Shown: piece by piece, positions 36,417 through 46,442 of the stretch
How positions within the stretch are numbered: the first letter of the stretch is position 1
Layout of the letters: every line of letters starts with the position of its first letter
Source: Chiayiivirga flava
Lineage (GTDB): Bacteria > Pseudomonadota > Gammaproteobacteria > Xanthomonadales > Xanthomonadaceae
Assembly (NCBI RefSeq): GCF_014202825.1
Contig: NZ_JACHHP010000002.1
Span: forward strand, 434,001-498,000
Direction: 5' to 3'
DNA: 64,000 nt
Made by a program: the position numbers and the translations under genes
Notes under the pieces: model-generated
The model's database searches: none
What the model saw: the letters and a program-made list of their open reading frames with translations, nothing else
What the model was told of the DNA's origin: nothing

Positions 36417-36525
36417 CCGTCGTCCCGGCGAACGCCGGGACCCAGTGAGTTTCTCGGTTCTGTGGTGCTCGTCGTTGGCCGCGCCAAGCAAAGTCACTGC
36501 GTCCCGGCGTTCGCCGGGACGACGG
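36417..36525. repeat. REP-like paired palindrome, family A copy 3
   Basis: Arms 36417-36447 and 36495-36525 are 31-nt inverted copies with one mismatch. The inner hairpin reads CCCGGCGAACGCCGGG, differing in the loop from copies 1 and 5. The 47-bp centre shares the T-C-T-C-G-G-T-T pattern with other copies. Confidence 0.85.
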
Positions 36526-36750
36526 TGGGTGCGGGTGGCGATGATGTCGGGTCCATCGGACACCTTTCATCGAGCACCCGCTGGAGCGGCCGCAGCCCCT
36601 CGGACACCCGTTTTCGCCCAGACAACCTCCTGATCCGAAAAAGGAAACCATCGACGAACGAAAAACGAATGCCGCACGAACGCGCCCGGACGCCGCTGTC
36701 ACTACGGTGCAAGGCATCGGCGCCACCCGCGCCGCACGACCGGAGTTCCG

Positions 36751-38709
36751 ATGTCCCGTCTTCGCGCCCTGCCCCTCGCCCTCGCGGCCGTCCTCGCCAC
36801 CCCCGTCTTCGCCGCCACCGACCTGCAGCTCGAACGCGCGCTCGGTGGCCGCCCCACCGATCCGCTGCCGGCCGGCGATTACGTCTACCAGCCCAGCGGC
36901 AGCATCCTCACCACCATCGACGCCAGCGACCCGGCCGCTCCGGTGGTGACCTCGCGCACCGACACCACGCCGCTGCGCGGCGCCATCACCAACATCGTCA
37001 GCCTCGACAACGGCTACCTCTACGCCGCGTTCAGCGGCCCCTCGTCCGAGACCGACGGCGTCGCGGTGTTCTCGCTGGCCGACCCGGCCCGGCCCGAACT
37101 CGTCGCCCAGATCGCCTACGACGCCGAATTCCGCGAAACCGGCGCGGTCGTCGCCGGCAACGGCGAGCTGTTCGTGTTCGACGGCGGCGCCGGCATCTTC
37201 CGCGCCGACCTCAGCGACCCCGCCGCGCCGGTCTTCACCCGCGTGCTGGACACCTTCGCCGGGTTCACCCGCGGCCGCATCGACGGCAACCGGCTCTACG
37301 GCATCGGGCGCAACTTCTTCGGCGACTACTCGGTGAACGTGTACGACATCACCGATCCGGCCGCACCGATCGCGCTCGGCAGCGGCTCGGTGCCGGGCGC
37401 GAGCTACGTCGCCGCGGCGCTGGCCCCGCCGTACGTGGTGGGCGTCGGCCTGGGCGTGGGCGTGTTCGATTTCAGCGCGCCCACCGTGCCGGCGCCGCGC
37501 GGCACCTATGACGACGGCGTGTCGGTCTACTACGGCGGCACCGCCACCGCCACCCACGCCTTTGGCCTGGGCAACGCGCGCCTCGACGTGTTCGACATCA
37601 CCGATCCCGACACCGTCGTCCCGGGCGGCCAGTTCCCGATCGACACCTACCTCGCCGAAGGCACCGCGTTCGACGGCAGCGACCTGCTCGTCGCCACCCG
37701 CGTCGACCGCCTGCTGCGCATCGACGCCGCCGATCCGGACGCGCTCGCGCAGCGCAGCACCTCGATCCTGGCCGGCGGCTCGGTCCCGTACGACATTGGT
37801 TTCAACGCCGGGCACGCCTACATCCTCGGCAACGACTTCGGCATCCAGGTGGCGGACGCGGCCACGCTGGAACCGCAGGCGCTGGTGGAACCCGACATCG
37901 AACAGGTGCCGATGTCGCGCGCCTACGAGGAACTGCTCGTCGATGGCGACCGCACCTACCTCGCAAGCTGGGGCTCGGGCGTGGTCATCCTCGACAGCAG
38001 CGATCCGGCGGCGCCGGTGCAGATCGGTTTTGTCGAGGCGTTCGCGGCGACTTCGATGGCGGTGCGCGGCGACGTGCTGTTCCTCGGCACCTCGACCAAC
38101 GGCGGCCTGCTCGCCGCCATCGACGTCAGCGACGCCGGCGCGCCGATCGTCCGCGACGTGGAGATCACCTCGAAGGCGATGCGCGTGCGCACCGCCGGCA
38201 ATCTCGTGCTGGTCGCCGACCACGTGTTCGACGAAAACCCGGCCGGCCTGCGCCTCTTCGACGGCACCGACCCGGCAAACCTCCAGTTGCTGAGCATCTA
38301 CAACACCGACTGCGAATACGCGTCCGACGTAGTGGTGTCCGACGACCTGACGACCGCCTACGTGGCCTGCAGCGAGGGTCTGCACATCCTCGACATCACC
38401 GATCCCGCCGCGCCGGCCCGCATCGGCCGGCTGCAGGTTGCCGACCCCGGCGCGCCGTTCAACGCCCTGGCGGTGGACGGCGAATCGGCCTGGTACGGCA
38501 CCGACAGCGGCATCGTCGAAATCGACATCGCCGATGCGGCGAATCCGGTGGAACGCCAGCGCCTGCCGCTGCCGGCGGCGCCGCGCTCGCTGCGCCTCGG
38601 TCCCGATGCAACCCTGTATGCGGCGACGGGCTACTCGGGCCTGTTCGTCTTCGGCGAGGAACCGGTCGAACCGCTGCCGCCGGAGATCTTCGCCGACGGG
38701 TTCGAATGA
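36751..38709 (+). CDS. Secreted LVIVD-type beta-propeller protein
   Basis: 652-residue exported protein with a signal peptide ending V-F-A-A near residue 21. At least ten repeats carry the pattern D-x-S/T-D-P-A-x-P, for example V-Y-D-I-T-D-P-A-A-P and I-L-D-I-T-D-P-A-A-P, as in LVIVD propeller proteins. The C-terminus P-E-I-F-A-D-G-F-E is a short tail seen in secreted proteins of related bacteria. No catalytic residues are recognised; binding or surface roles are likely. It stands alone with repeats on both sides. Confidence 0.85.
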   Translation: MSRLRALPLALAAVLATPVFAATDLQLERALGGRPTDPLPAGDYVYQPSGSILTTIDASDPAAPVVTSRTDTTPLRGAITNIVSLDNGYLYAAFSGPSSETDGVAVFSLADPARPELVAQIAYDAEFRETGAVVAGNGELFVFDGGAGIFRADLSDPAAPVFTRVLDTFAGFTRGRIDGNRLYGIGRNFFGDYSVNVYDITDPAAPIALGSGSVPGASYVAAALAPPYVVGVGLGVGVFDFSAPTVPAPRGTYDDGVSVYYGGTATATHAFGLGNARLDVFDITDPDTVVPGGQFPIDTYLAEGTAFDGSDLLVATRVDRLLRIDAADPDALAQRSTSILAGGSVPYDIGFNAGHAYILGNDFGIQVADAATLEPQALVEPDIEQVPMSRAYEELLVDGDRTYLASWGSGVVILDSSDPAAPVQIGFVEAFAATSMAVRGDVLFLGTSTNGGLLAAIDVSDAGAPIVRDVEITSKAMRVRTAGNLVLVADHVFDENPAGLRLFDGTDPANLQLLSIYNTDCEYASDVVVSDDLTTAYVACSEGLHILDITDPAAPARIGRLQVADPGAPFNALAVDGESAWYGTDSGIVEIDIADAANPVERQRLPLPAAPRSLRLGPDATLYAATGYSGLFVFGEEPVEPLPPEIFADGFE

Positions 38710-38784
38710 GTGGACACACGTCGCAGAGTCGCGCGTCGTCAAGTACGCGAGGGGCCGCATCCCTCGTCGCGTCCAGCAGTGGAA

Positions 38785-38967
38785 TCCTTCTCCCATCGGG
38801 AGAAGGTGCCGGCAGGCGGATGAGGGCAAGCCACTCCAGCTGACCGAAGCATTCCATCGGTGCCTCGCTGGCACGCGCCGCCTGCTCGTCCCCGCACGCG
38901 GCGTCTGCGGTCGACGCAACCCCCGTCCCTCATCCGCCTTCGGCACCTTCTCCCGACGGGAGAAGGA
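38785..38967. repeat. Paired palindromic repeat, family B copies 1 and 2
   Basis: Copy 1 (38785-38827) reads CCTTCTCCC-ATC-GGGAGAAGG followed by a GGCGGATGAGGG block. Copy 2 (38927-38967) is the same element on the opposite strand. The pair encloses about 100 bp with no gene. It lies in the gap between the convergent propeller and speA genes, 38710-39008. Confidence 0.85.
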
Positions 38968-39008
38968 AACGCGCGTCGGCGTGCGGGACGGCGCTCTGCG
39001 GCGTGACG

Positions 39009-40898
39009 TCAGCCGATGGGCTCGTCGGCAAGATAGGTGTAGCCGGTCAACCCCGCTTCCAGCGCGGCCTTCAGCCGCGCCGCTTCGTCTGCCGGCAGGT
39101 TCGCCGCGTCGACGTTCGCGGCATAGGTCGCACGCAGGTGCGCAAGATCGTAGCCGACGTAGTCGAGCATCACGTCCGATGTGTCGCCGCGGCGCGAGCG
39201 CTCGAACGCGTAGCCGCTCTGCGTCAGCCGCACGTTCACCGCGTCGGTGTCGCCGAACAGGTTGTGGATGTCGCCCAGGGTGTCCTGGTACGCGCCGACC
39301 ATGAAGATGCCGAGGCGATAGCTCTCGCCCGCACGCGGCACGTGCAGCGCCATCGACGTGTCCAGATCGCCATCGTCCACATACGTATCGATGCGCCCGT
39401 CCGAATCGCAGGTGAGATCGGCGATCACGCCGCGCTGCGTCGGCCGTTCGTTGAGGCGCGCGATCGGCACGATCGGGAAGACCTGGTCGATCGCCCACAC
39501 GTCCGGCACCGATTCGAACACGGAGAAGTTGACGAAATACTTGTCGACCAGGCGCTCGGCGAGTTCGTCGAGCACCGGGCGATGGTTCTTTTCATCGTAC
39601 GAAAGACGCGAACGCACACCGTGCGCGATTGCGTAGAACAGATCGTCCAGATGCGCGCGCTCGGCCAGCGTCAGCGCACCGTGCGCATACAGGCTCAGGC
39701 CTTCGGCCTGGTAGTGCTGCGCCTCCTGGAACAGCTCCAGCGCCGGGCGCTCGTCGAGCGCGGCGTGGATCTCGCGAAGGTGGCGGATCGCAGCCGGTTC
39801 GTCGCCGTCGACCGCGGGCACCGAGCCCGTGGGTGCGGCTTCCACTTCCGACACGTTGGCCACGAGCACGGCATGGTGCGCCGTCATCGCGCGGCCGGAT
39901 TCGGTCAGCACAGTGGGCTGCGGCAGCTGGTGTTCGAGGCAGGCGTCGGCGAGCGGCTGCACGATGTTGAAGGCGTACTGCTCCAGGCCGTAGTTGGTCG
40001 AGCAGAAGCTGCGCGAACGTGTGCCTTCGTAATCGACGCCGAGGCCGCCGCCCACGTCGAGGTATTTCACATTACAACCCAGGCCCGACACTTCCACGAA
40101 GTAACGCACCGCCTCGCGCATGCCGTTGGCGATATCGCGCACGTTCGAGATCTGCGAGCCCATGTGGAAGTGCAGCAGGTTCAGGCAGTCGGCAAGGCCG
40201 ACGCGCTTGAGTTCCTCGACGAGGTCGAGCAGCTGGCGCGGCGAGAGGCCGAACTTGGCCTTGTCGCCACCGGAGTTCTGCCACTTGCCGGCACCGAGCG
40301 ACGCGAGCCGCATGCGCACGCCGAGGCCGGGCTTCACGCCGAGCGCTCGCGCTTCCTCGATGACCAGGCGCAGTTCGGACGCCTTCTCGATGACGATGTA
40401 GGTTTCCAGTCCGAGGCGGCGGCCGATCAGCGCGAGGCGGATGTATTCGCGATCCTTGTAGCCGTTGCAGATGACGACGCCGCCGGGCTTGGACAGCGCC
40501 AGCACGGCCATCAGCTCGGGTTTGGAGCCGGCTTCCAGGCCGAAACCTGCGCCGCCGTGCGCGGCCAGTTCGCCGGCCACGCCGAGGTGCTGGTTGACCT
40601 TGATCGGATAGATCGCGGTGTAGCCGCCACCGTAGGCGAGTTCTTCCATGGCCTTGGCGAAGGCACCCTGCAGGCGCGCGAGGCGGTCGCCGAGGATGTC
40701 GGAAAAACGCAGCAGCAGCGGCAGTTTCATGCCGTCGGCGAGCGCGCGGTCCACGACTTCGGGCAGTGCGATGGTGGGGCCGGTGTCGCCGCGCGGGCGC
40801 ACGTCGATGCGGCCGGCGTCGTCGATGCCGAAATACCCCTCGCCCCAGTGTTCGATGGAATAGGTGCGGCGGGCACGGTCGAGCGACCAGTCGGTCAT
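39009..40898 (-). CDS. speA: Biosynthetic arginine decarboxylase
   Basis: 629-residue PLP-dependent decarboxylase of the SpeA type. Lys100 in Y-P-I-K-V-N-Q is the PLP Schiff-base residue; H-F-H-M-G-S-Q and G-G-G-L-G-V-D-Y are further cofactor contacts, and a C-terminal C-D-S-D-G-R-I carries the catalytic cysteine. It converts arginine to agmatine, the entry to putrescine and spermidine. Length matches E. coli SpeA. The spermidine synthase gene is 4.6 kb away, beyond the large membrane-protein gene. Confidence 0.95.
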   Translation of the reverse strand: MTDWSLDRARRTYSIEHWGEGYFGIDDAGRIDVRPRGDTGPTIALPEVVDRALADGMKLPLLLRFSDILGDRLARLQGAFAKAMEELAYGGGYTAIYPIKVNQHLGVAGELAAHGGAGFGLEAGSKPELMAVLALSKPGGVVICNGYKDREYIRLALIGRRLGLETYIVIEKASELRLVIEEARALGVKPGLGVRMRLASLGAGKWQNSGGDKAKFGLSPRQLLDLVEELKRVGLADCLNLLHFHMGSQISNVRDIANGMREAVRYFVEVSGLGCNVKYLDVGGGLGVDYEGTRSRSFCSTNYGLEQYAFNIVQPLADACLEHQLPQPTVLTESGRAMTAHHAVLVANVSEVEAAPTGSVPAVDGDEPAAIRHLREIHAALDERPALELFQEAQHYQAEGLSLYAHGALTLAERAHLDDLFYAIAHGVRSRLSYDEKNHRPVLDELAERLVDKYFVNFSVFESVPDVWAIDQVFPIVPIARLNERPTQRGVIADLTCDSDGRIDTYVDDGDLDTSMALHVPRAGESYRLGIFMVGAYQDTLGDIHNLFGDTDAVNVRLTQSGYAFERSRRGDTSDVMLDYVGYDLAHLRATYAANVDAANLPADEAARLKAALEAGLTGYTYLADEPIG

Positions 40899-41058
40899 CG
40901 CAGGGTCTCCAAAGGCTCGGCGACGCGGGGCGTCGCGCAGGAACACTCCGCGGCAGCGCGGGGCGGACGCGGAGTTTAGCGGAACGGGATGAATGGGCTG
41001 TGCGTGATCGCCGCAGGCTGCACGCTGCAGCCGACCGCAGCGGTCCGCGCCAGCCCCA

Positions 41059-41088
41059 CCGTCGTCCCGGCGAACGCCGGGACGACGG
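41059..41088. repeat. Single REP-like palindrome, family A copy 4
   Basis: One 30-nt near-perfect palindrome, CCGTCGTCCCGGC-GAAC-GCCGGGACGACGG, without the flanking partner arm. It sits between the speA start and the stop of the 1414-residue membrane protein (gap 40899-41141), where nothing else is seen. Confidence 0.85.
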
Positions 41089-41141
41089 GAGGATGGGAGG
41101 CCTGGTGTGGACTGCAAGCTCGAACCGCGAAGGCCTGCGCA

Positions 41142-44100
41142 TCATTCGTCGGGCGGCGGCGCCTCGCGCGTGTTGGTCGACGCCGTCGTCGCGGGCGTAG
41201 CGGGCGCGGCATCAGGCACCGCCTTCGCCGGCCAGAACCCGCCGGCATTGAGGCTCGCCCACGTCCACCGCAACCAGCGCAGCAACGCACTCGCCAGCCA
41301 CAGCGACCACACCAGGATCGCGGTCTTGTAACACCACAGCGGCAACGTCACCGCACTCGCCACCGGCAACACGCCGTCGGCACTGCGATCGGCAAACCAG
41401 CGCAGCGCATTGCCCCACGACTGGTTGCCCGTCACATGCATGTCCGGCTGGCTCAGCAACCCGTACGGAATCGCCAGCAGCAGGCACAGCAACGCCACGC
41501 CCGTTGCACCGATCAACGCCACCTGCAGCAGCATCGCAATCCGCCGCCGCGCCATCCATTCCGGATGCCGCGCGCGCCAGCCGATAACGAACAGCCACGC
41601 CGCCACCAGCATCGCCGGCCACCACGACAGCGCCGAGAAGCCGAGCCCGAGCAGCAGCCAGTCGTGCAGGCGCAGCGGCGTGCCGCCGATGCGCGCCAGC
41701 ACGAACGCCACCAGCAGCATCGCCGCCAGCCCGCTCCAGAACAGCACCGCCGGGCCGACGCGCGGGCCGCTGGTGAACAGCAGCCAGCGGTCCTGCGGCA
41801 GTTGCAGGTGGAGCGCGATGTTGGCCGCCGATGCGCCCAGCGCCACGTCGGGCGTGGACACGCGCGCCGAAGAGGGCACGGCGTCGCGCCAGCGGATCGA
41901 CACGCGTTGCGGCGCCGTGCGCAGCGGCAGCGTGAGACGGCCGGCGTCGAGCAGCAGCGGTTGTTCGGCGCCGTCGATGGCAAAGCCGAGCAGCTCGGCG
42001 TCCGCCGGCAGCTGCAGCATGTGCTGGCCGGCGCGCGTGGCGCGCAGCGTGAAGGTCAGCGAGCTGCTGCGCGCTTCCTGGCCGATCTCGACATCGAGCG
42101 ACACGTCCTCGATCGCAACGCTGGCGCCGTCCACCGCCACCGGCCGCGTGACGCGCGCGGTGAGCGTTTCGCCCGGCAGCGGCAAGAAGCGCTGGCTACC
42201 GGAAGGCGCGTCTTCGCCGGATTGGGGCAGGCCTTCGGTGTCGACGTGCAGCAGCGGAGCCACCGACAGCACCCACTCTTCGGCGTAGAGGCGGCCATCG
42301 CTGGCGGTCAACGTCAATGTTTCGGACGGCACCAGGCGCGAGGACCACGTGAACTGCGTCTCGCCTGCCGGCAGCGACACGATGGCGTGGCCATTGCGCA
42401 CCGGCGGCGTCGCACCTTCCGGAAAGGTGGCGTAGATCTGCTCGCCCGGCAGCAACGCGATCGCCAGCGTGATGCCGCTGCGCTGCGGCGCGACGCGCTG
42501 GATCGTGGTGTGGGTCTGCCATTGCTGATCGATGGTGACGGCGCGCCGCACGCGCACGAAGACGGGCACGCTGTCGGTGGCCGCGTCGTTGGTGCCTTCG
42601 CCGCCCACGGCGGTATCGGATGCAGTGCGGCGCGGCGGCACGAGGTCGAGCGTGTCGCCGATGAGGCGGCCTTCGTCGACGCCGGCGATCTCGAAGCCGT
42701 CGGCGCGCACGTCCAGCGTGGCCGGCGGCAGCGGGAAGGTGATGCGCCAGCGTTCGCCGTCGGCGCGATACGAGGCCTCGACGCGATGCACGCCGCGGTC
42801 GAGCGCGATCCAGTCGCCGCTGCCGTCGCGCGCCACGGCGGCGTCGACACCGTCGACACGCACGCCGACGAGCTGCACCGAGGCATCCGGCCGCGGCAGC
42901 GGCCACGCGGTGGCGGCCTGCGTGTGGGCGTCGAGCTGGAGCACCAGCGTGCCGTCGCCCGCGATGGCGGTGACGGTGCCGAGCGCGCTGCAGTGCGGCT
43001 GGCAGGCGACCTCGGGCGTGAGCAGGCGTGTGCGGAGTTCGGCCAGCAGGTCCGGTCCGGGGATCGGTGCCATCGGCGCCTGCGCCGCTGCACGGTCTGC
43101 CGGCAGCGCGCCGAGTCCGCACGCCAACACCAGCCCCGCGGCAGCGGCCGGGCGACGCATGCGTCGCGTCGACGCCGCGCCACTCGGGACGGGCTGCACC
43201 GGCCGCGCGATGCGCCACACGATGAAGGCCAGCAGCAGCACCGCCAGCACGCGCCAAGTGCGCGTCAGCCACGGCGGCGACACCACCAGGCCAAGCTCCG
43301 TGCCTACGGCCAACGGGCCGTTCCATTGCAGCGCATGGTTGTGCCAGTCCCAGCCCGGCCGTGCCGATCCCGCCTGCGCGATGGTGTCGGCCGGGTAGCG
43401 GAACAGGTCGACGGTCTTGACCCGCGTGCCGCTCACTTCGGTGTCGACGCGCTGGATGCGCGAACCGGTCACTTCGACGCGATCGAGCGTGTTGCCGTCG
43501 TCGGCCATCACCGGCGCGGGCGGCGGCGGTGGGGCCGCAGGTGCCATTTCCATCGCCATCTGGGGTTGGCCGCCCCAATCGGCCACGAGCGGCGTGCTGT
43601 AGCCGCGCGCCGTGCTGTCGCGTTCCAGCTGCGGATGCAGCGAGAGGCGCAGTTGTTGCGCCGCAAACGGCAACACCAGCAGCGCCGCCAGCACGAGGAT
43701 CACATTGCGCACAATCCCGGTGACACGTGCCAACCGTCCCGGCGGTAGGTGCCGCAGCAGCAGGCTCAGCGCCACCGCGCACAGCAGCGAGACACGCGGC
43801 GCCAGCGGCTCGTGCCACGCCAGCAGCACCCACGCCACCAGGCCGGCACCCAGCGCCACGCCGCCGAGGCGGAAGGCCATGAGCGCAAACAGGCTCAGCA
43901 GGAAGATGTCGAGCAGCGACCACGCGTCCCACCAGCTGCCACCGGCACGATCGGCACCGGTGGCGCCGAGCAGCCTGTAGCCGGGCGGCAGGTGCAGCAC
44001 GGTGCTGGCCGAATCGAACGGCTGCGTCCAGCCGTTGGCGGGCAGGCTGCCGCCGCGCGGCGCGCGGGCACCGGTGTCGAGCGAGACAGCCGGGTCGCGC

Positions 44101-45386
44101 ATCTCGACGCCGGAAAGCTCCGGCGATGCGCCGCGCGTCACCAGCAGCGGCGACGTGCCGTCGCGCGTGGCCCGTTCGAGCGACCACGGCGCCGCCATGT
44201 CCAGCCGCTGCTCGCTGCCGAGCTGGCCGTGAATGGTGTCCTGCGCCAGATAGCCGCCGCCGTCGAAATCCAGCCACAGCTCGCGTTGCAGAGACAGCCG
44301 CGCCGGGCGCTCGCTCGGCAGGCCGCGCAGTTTCACGTCGAGAGTGGCGACGCTGTCGGCATCGAGCACGTAGCCCGGCAGGGTGTCGCTGCCGTCGAAC
44401 AGGTGCTGGTCCAGCAGCTCGATTTCGAAACCCGGAGCGCTCCAGTCGGGGGTATCGGCCTGCGTCGGGTCGATGCCCGGCACGCCGCCGAACTGGGCAA
44501 GGCGGAACAGCGGATCGTCGCGGAACTGCCAGATCTCCTGCGTCGGCAGCACACCGTCGGCCGCGATGGCCGGCAGGCGGAATTCGGTCATCGGCGTCGC
44601 CGCGCGCGCCACCAGCAGCAGCTCCCACTGCCCGGCGCGCAGCTGCACGCGCACACTGCCGTCGCCGTCGATGCGCGCCGGCAGCTCGCCATCGAGCAGC
44701 ACGGGCACGAAACCGGCCGGCAGCAGCGGCGCCAGCACCTGCTCGCGCGGCTTGCCCGACACCGACACCCGCACCAGCGTCGCCAGCATCTGCGGCACGC
44801 CGTCGGCGAGCAGGCGATAGGTTTCGATCTGCAGCGCATCGCTTTCGCCGGCGCCGGCCGCGCCGAGCACCAGAGCGTCCTCGCTGTTGCGCTCCGGCGC
44901 CGCCACCGTCACGCCGTCCACGCGCAGCGACACCAGCGCGATCGCGCCGGGCACCGGCAACGTGGCCGGTCGCCGCGCCCAGGCGAAGCGCCCGGCCAGC
45001 CGATGCGTCCCGGCCGGCAGCAGCACCCATGGCCCGCCGTCGTTGAGCACCGGCACCGGCGCGCCGTTGGCGGTCACCTCGATCGGCCGCCACTCGCCCG
45101 AGCCCGGCAGCGGCACCCGCTGCGGCGCCTGCAGGGTCCAGGTCTGGGTAAAGCGCGCCCCGTCGGCGTCCACGTCCAGCGCCAGCTCGCCCGGCCAGGC
45201 GCAGCGCGTGGCCGATTCGAACGGCGTGCACAGCGCCTCGGCCTGTCCGTGCAGCACCCACTCCCGCCACGGCTCCAGCACCGGCGGCACCGGCGCCGCC
45301 AGCGCGGACCCCGCCTGCAACGCCAGCAGGCAGACGCCCGCCACCCAAGCCACCCACCCGCCACGCTGCGCCGAGCCCGTACCCAT
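41142..45386 (-). CDS. Giant multidomain membrane protein with a TonB-receptor-like motif
   Basis: 1414-residue protein I cannot assign to a named family. A signal peptide ends A-L-A-A near residue 31. Residues 32-480 and about 770-1250 look like two beta-rich periplasmic regions. Hydrophobic helices occur at about 485-580, 710-728, and in a C-terminal block of five. Between the first helices and the next lies a proline run, then L-D-R-V-E-V-T-G-S-R-I-Q at 634-645, a motif normally found at the plug start of xanthomonad TonB-dependent receptors. It is divergent from speE. Function is unknown. Confidence 0.75.
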   Translation of the reverse strand: MGTGSAQRGGWVAWVAGVCLLALQAGSALAAPVPPVLEPWREWVLHGQAEALCTPFESATRCAWPGELALDVDADGARFTQTWTLQAPQRVPLPGSGEWRPIEVTANGAPVPVLNDGGPWVLLPAGTHRLAGRFAWARRPATLPVPGAIALVSLRVDGVTVAAPERNSEDALVLGAAGAGESDALQIETYRLLADGVPQMLATLVRVSVSGKPREQVLAPLLPAGFVPVLLDGELPARIDGDGSVRVQLRAGQWELLLVARAATPMTEFRLPAIAADGVLPTQEIWQFRDDPLFRLAQFGGVPGIDPTQADTPDWSAPGFEIELLDQHLFDGSDTLPGYVLDADSVATLDVKLRGLPSERPARLSLQRELWLDFDGGGYLAQDTIHGQLGSEQRLDMAAPWSLERATRDGTSPLLVTRGASPELSGVEMRDPAVSLDTGARAPRGGSLPANGWTQPFDSASTVLHLPPGYRLLGATGADRAGGSWWDAWSLLDIFLLSLFALMAFRLGGVALGAGLVAWVLLAWHEPLAPRVSLLCAVALSLLLRHLPPGRLARVTGIVRNVILVLAALLVLPFAAQQLRLSLHPQLERDSTARGYSTPLVADWGGQPQMAMEMAPAAPPPPPAPVMADDGNTLDRVEVTGSRIQRVDTEVSGTRVKTVDLFRYPADTIAQAGSARPGWDWHNHALQWNGPLAVGTELGLVVSPPWLTRTWRVLAVLLLAFIVWRIARPVQPVPSGAASTRRMRRPAAAAGLVLACGLGALPADRAAAQAPMAPIPGPDLLAELRTRLLTPEVACQPHCSALGTVTAIAGDGTLVLQLDAHTQAATAWPLPRPDASVQLVGVRVDGVDAAVARDGSGDWIALDRGVHRVEASYRADGERWRITFPLPPATLDVRADGFEIAGVDEGRLIGDTLDLVPPRRTASDTAVGGEGTNDAATDSVPVFVRVRRAVTIDQQWQTHTTIQRVAPQRSGITLAIALLPGEQIYATFPEGATPPVRNGHAIVSLPAGETQFTWSSRLVPSETLTLTASDGRLYAEEWVLSVAPLLHVDTEGLPQSGEDAPSGSQRFLPLPGETLTARVTRPVAVDGASVAIEDVSLDVEIGQEARSSSLTFTLRATRAGQHMLQLPADAELLGFAIDGAEQPLLLDAGRLTLPLRTAPQRVSIRWRDAVPSSARVSTPDVALGASAANIALHLQLPQDRWLLFTSGPRVGPAVLFWSGLAAMLLVAFVLARIGGTPLRLHDWLLLGLGFSALSWWPAMLVAAWLFVIGWRARHPEWMARRRIAMLLQVALIGATGVALLCLLLAIPYGLLSQPDMHVTGNQSWGNALRWFADRSADGVLPVASAVTLPLWCYKTAILVWSLWLASALLRWLRWTWASLNAGGFWPAKAVPDAAPATPATTASTNTREAPPPDE

Positions 45387-45550
45387 GCCGCTCTCCCGTC
45401 GTGATGCCGCGAGCCTAGCCGAACGTGCAAGTTGCGCGAGAGGGGTCACATCGCCGCTCGTCCGACGGTCATCCCATGCCGCGCTGCCGCATGCCGGCCC
45501 CATCCGCTACAATCCGCCCCCTTTGCCTCCCACTTCGCTGCCGGACCCCC

Positions 45551-46408
45551 ATGAGCACCACCGAACCGACCTGGTACTACGAAAACTTCGAACATTCGGG
45601 TTCGGCGATCGGCTTCCGCGTGACCGGCAAGCTCGACGAAGTGCAGTCGGAATTCCAGAAGATCGAGATCTGGGACACCACCGACTGGGGCAAGCTGATG
45701 GTGATCGACGGCGCCATCATGCTCACCACGCGCGACAACTTCCTCTATCACGAGATGATGGCGCATCCGGTGCTGTTCACCCACAGCAACCCCAAGCGCG
45801 TGGTCATCATCGGCGGCGGCGACTGCGGCACGCTGCGCGAGGTGCTCAAGCACAAGGAAGTCGAGCACGCGGTGCAGGTCGACATCGACGAGCAGGTCAC
45901 GCGCATGGCGGAGAAGTACTTCCCCGAACTGTGCGAGTCCAACCACGACCCGCGCGCCGAACTGCTGTTCGACGACGGCATCGCGTACATGAAGAACGTG
46001 GCCGAAGGCACGGTCGACGTGATCATCGTCGACAGCACCGATCCCGTCGGCCCGGCCGAAGGCCTGTTCAACGAGGCGTTCTACGTCTCCTGCATCCGCG
46101 CGCTGCGCAACGGCGGCATCCTCGTGCAGCAGTCCGAGTCGCCGCTCGTGCATATCGGCCTGATGAAGGCAATGCGCCACCACATGACCGCCGCCGGCTT
46201 CGCCGACACCCGCACCCTGCCGTTCCCGCAGCCGTGTTATCCCACCGGCTGGTGGAGCTGCACGCTCGCGCGCAAGGGCAGCGAGCTGGCCGGCTTCCGC
46301 GAGCGCGGCGCGCAGTCCAAGAGTTTCGCCACGCGCTACTACAACGTCGACGTGCACCGCGCCGCGCTGGTGCAGCCCGAATTCATGCGCGAGGCGTTCG
46401 GCGACTGA
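45551..46408 (+). CDS. speE: Spermidine synthase
   Basis: 285-residue aminopropyltransferase. The decarboxylated-SAM site is V-V-I-I-G-G-G-D-C-G-T-L-R-E, with the catalytic aspartate region I-I-V-D-S-T-D-P-V-G-P-A and the N-terminal W-Y-Y-E beta domain. It transfers an aminopropyl group to putrescine to give spermidine. A TACAAT hexamer at 45508-45513 may be its -10 box; the -35 is poor. Start at the ATG at 45551 gives the normal N-terminus. Confidence 0.95.
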   Translation: MSTTEPTWYYENFEHSGSAIGFRVTGKLDEVQSEFQKIEIWDTTDWGKLMVIDGAIMLTTRDNFLYHEMMAHPVLFTHSNPKRVVIIGGGDCGTLREVLKHKEVEHAVQVDIDEQVTRMAEKYFPELCESNHDPRAELLFDDGIAYMKNVAEGTVDVIIVDSTDPVGPAEGLFNEAFYVSCIRALRNGGILVQQSESPLVHIGLMKAMRHHMTAAGFADTRTLPFPQPCYPTGWWSCTLARKGSELAGFRERGAQSKSFATRYYNVDVHRAALVQPEFMREAFGD

Positions 46409-46442
46409 TCGCCGACGCTGACTGGTTCAAACGGAGTCTCCC

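Larger units (their letters stand above)
36205..36750. other. 546-bp gene-free region with microsatellite and repeat
   Basis: No gene is supported between the CadC-like gene and the beta-propeller gene. It holds a hexanucleotide microsatellite (36344-36384) and a family A palindrome pair (36417-36525). The last 200 bp before 36751 are less GC-rich than the surroundings and may carry the promoter of the propeller gene, but no convincing -35/-10 pair was found. Confidence 0.5.
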
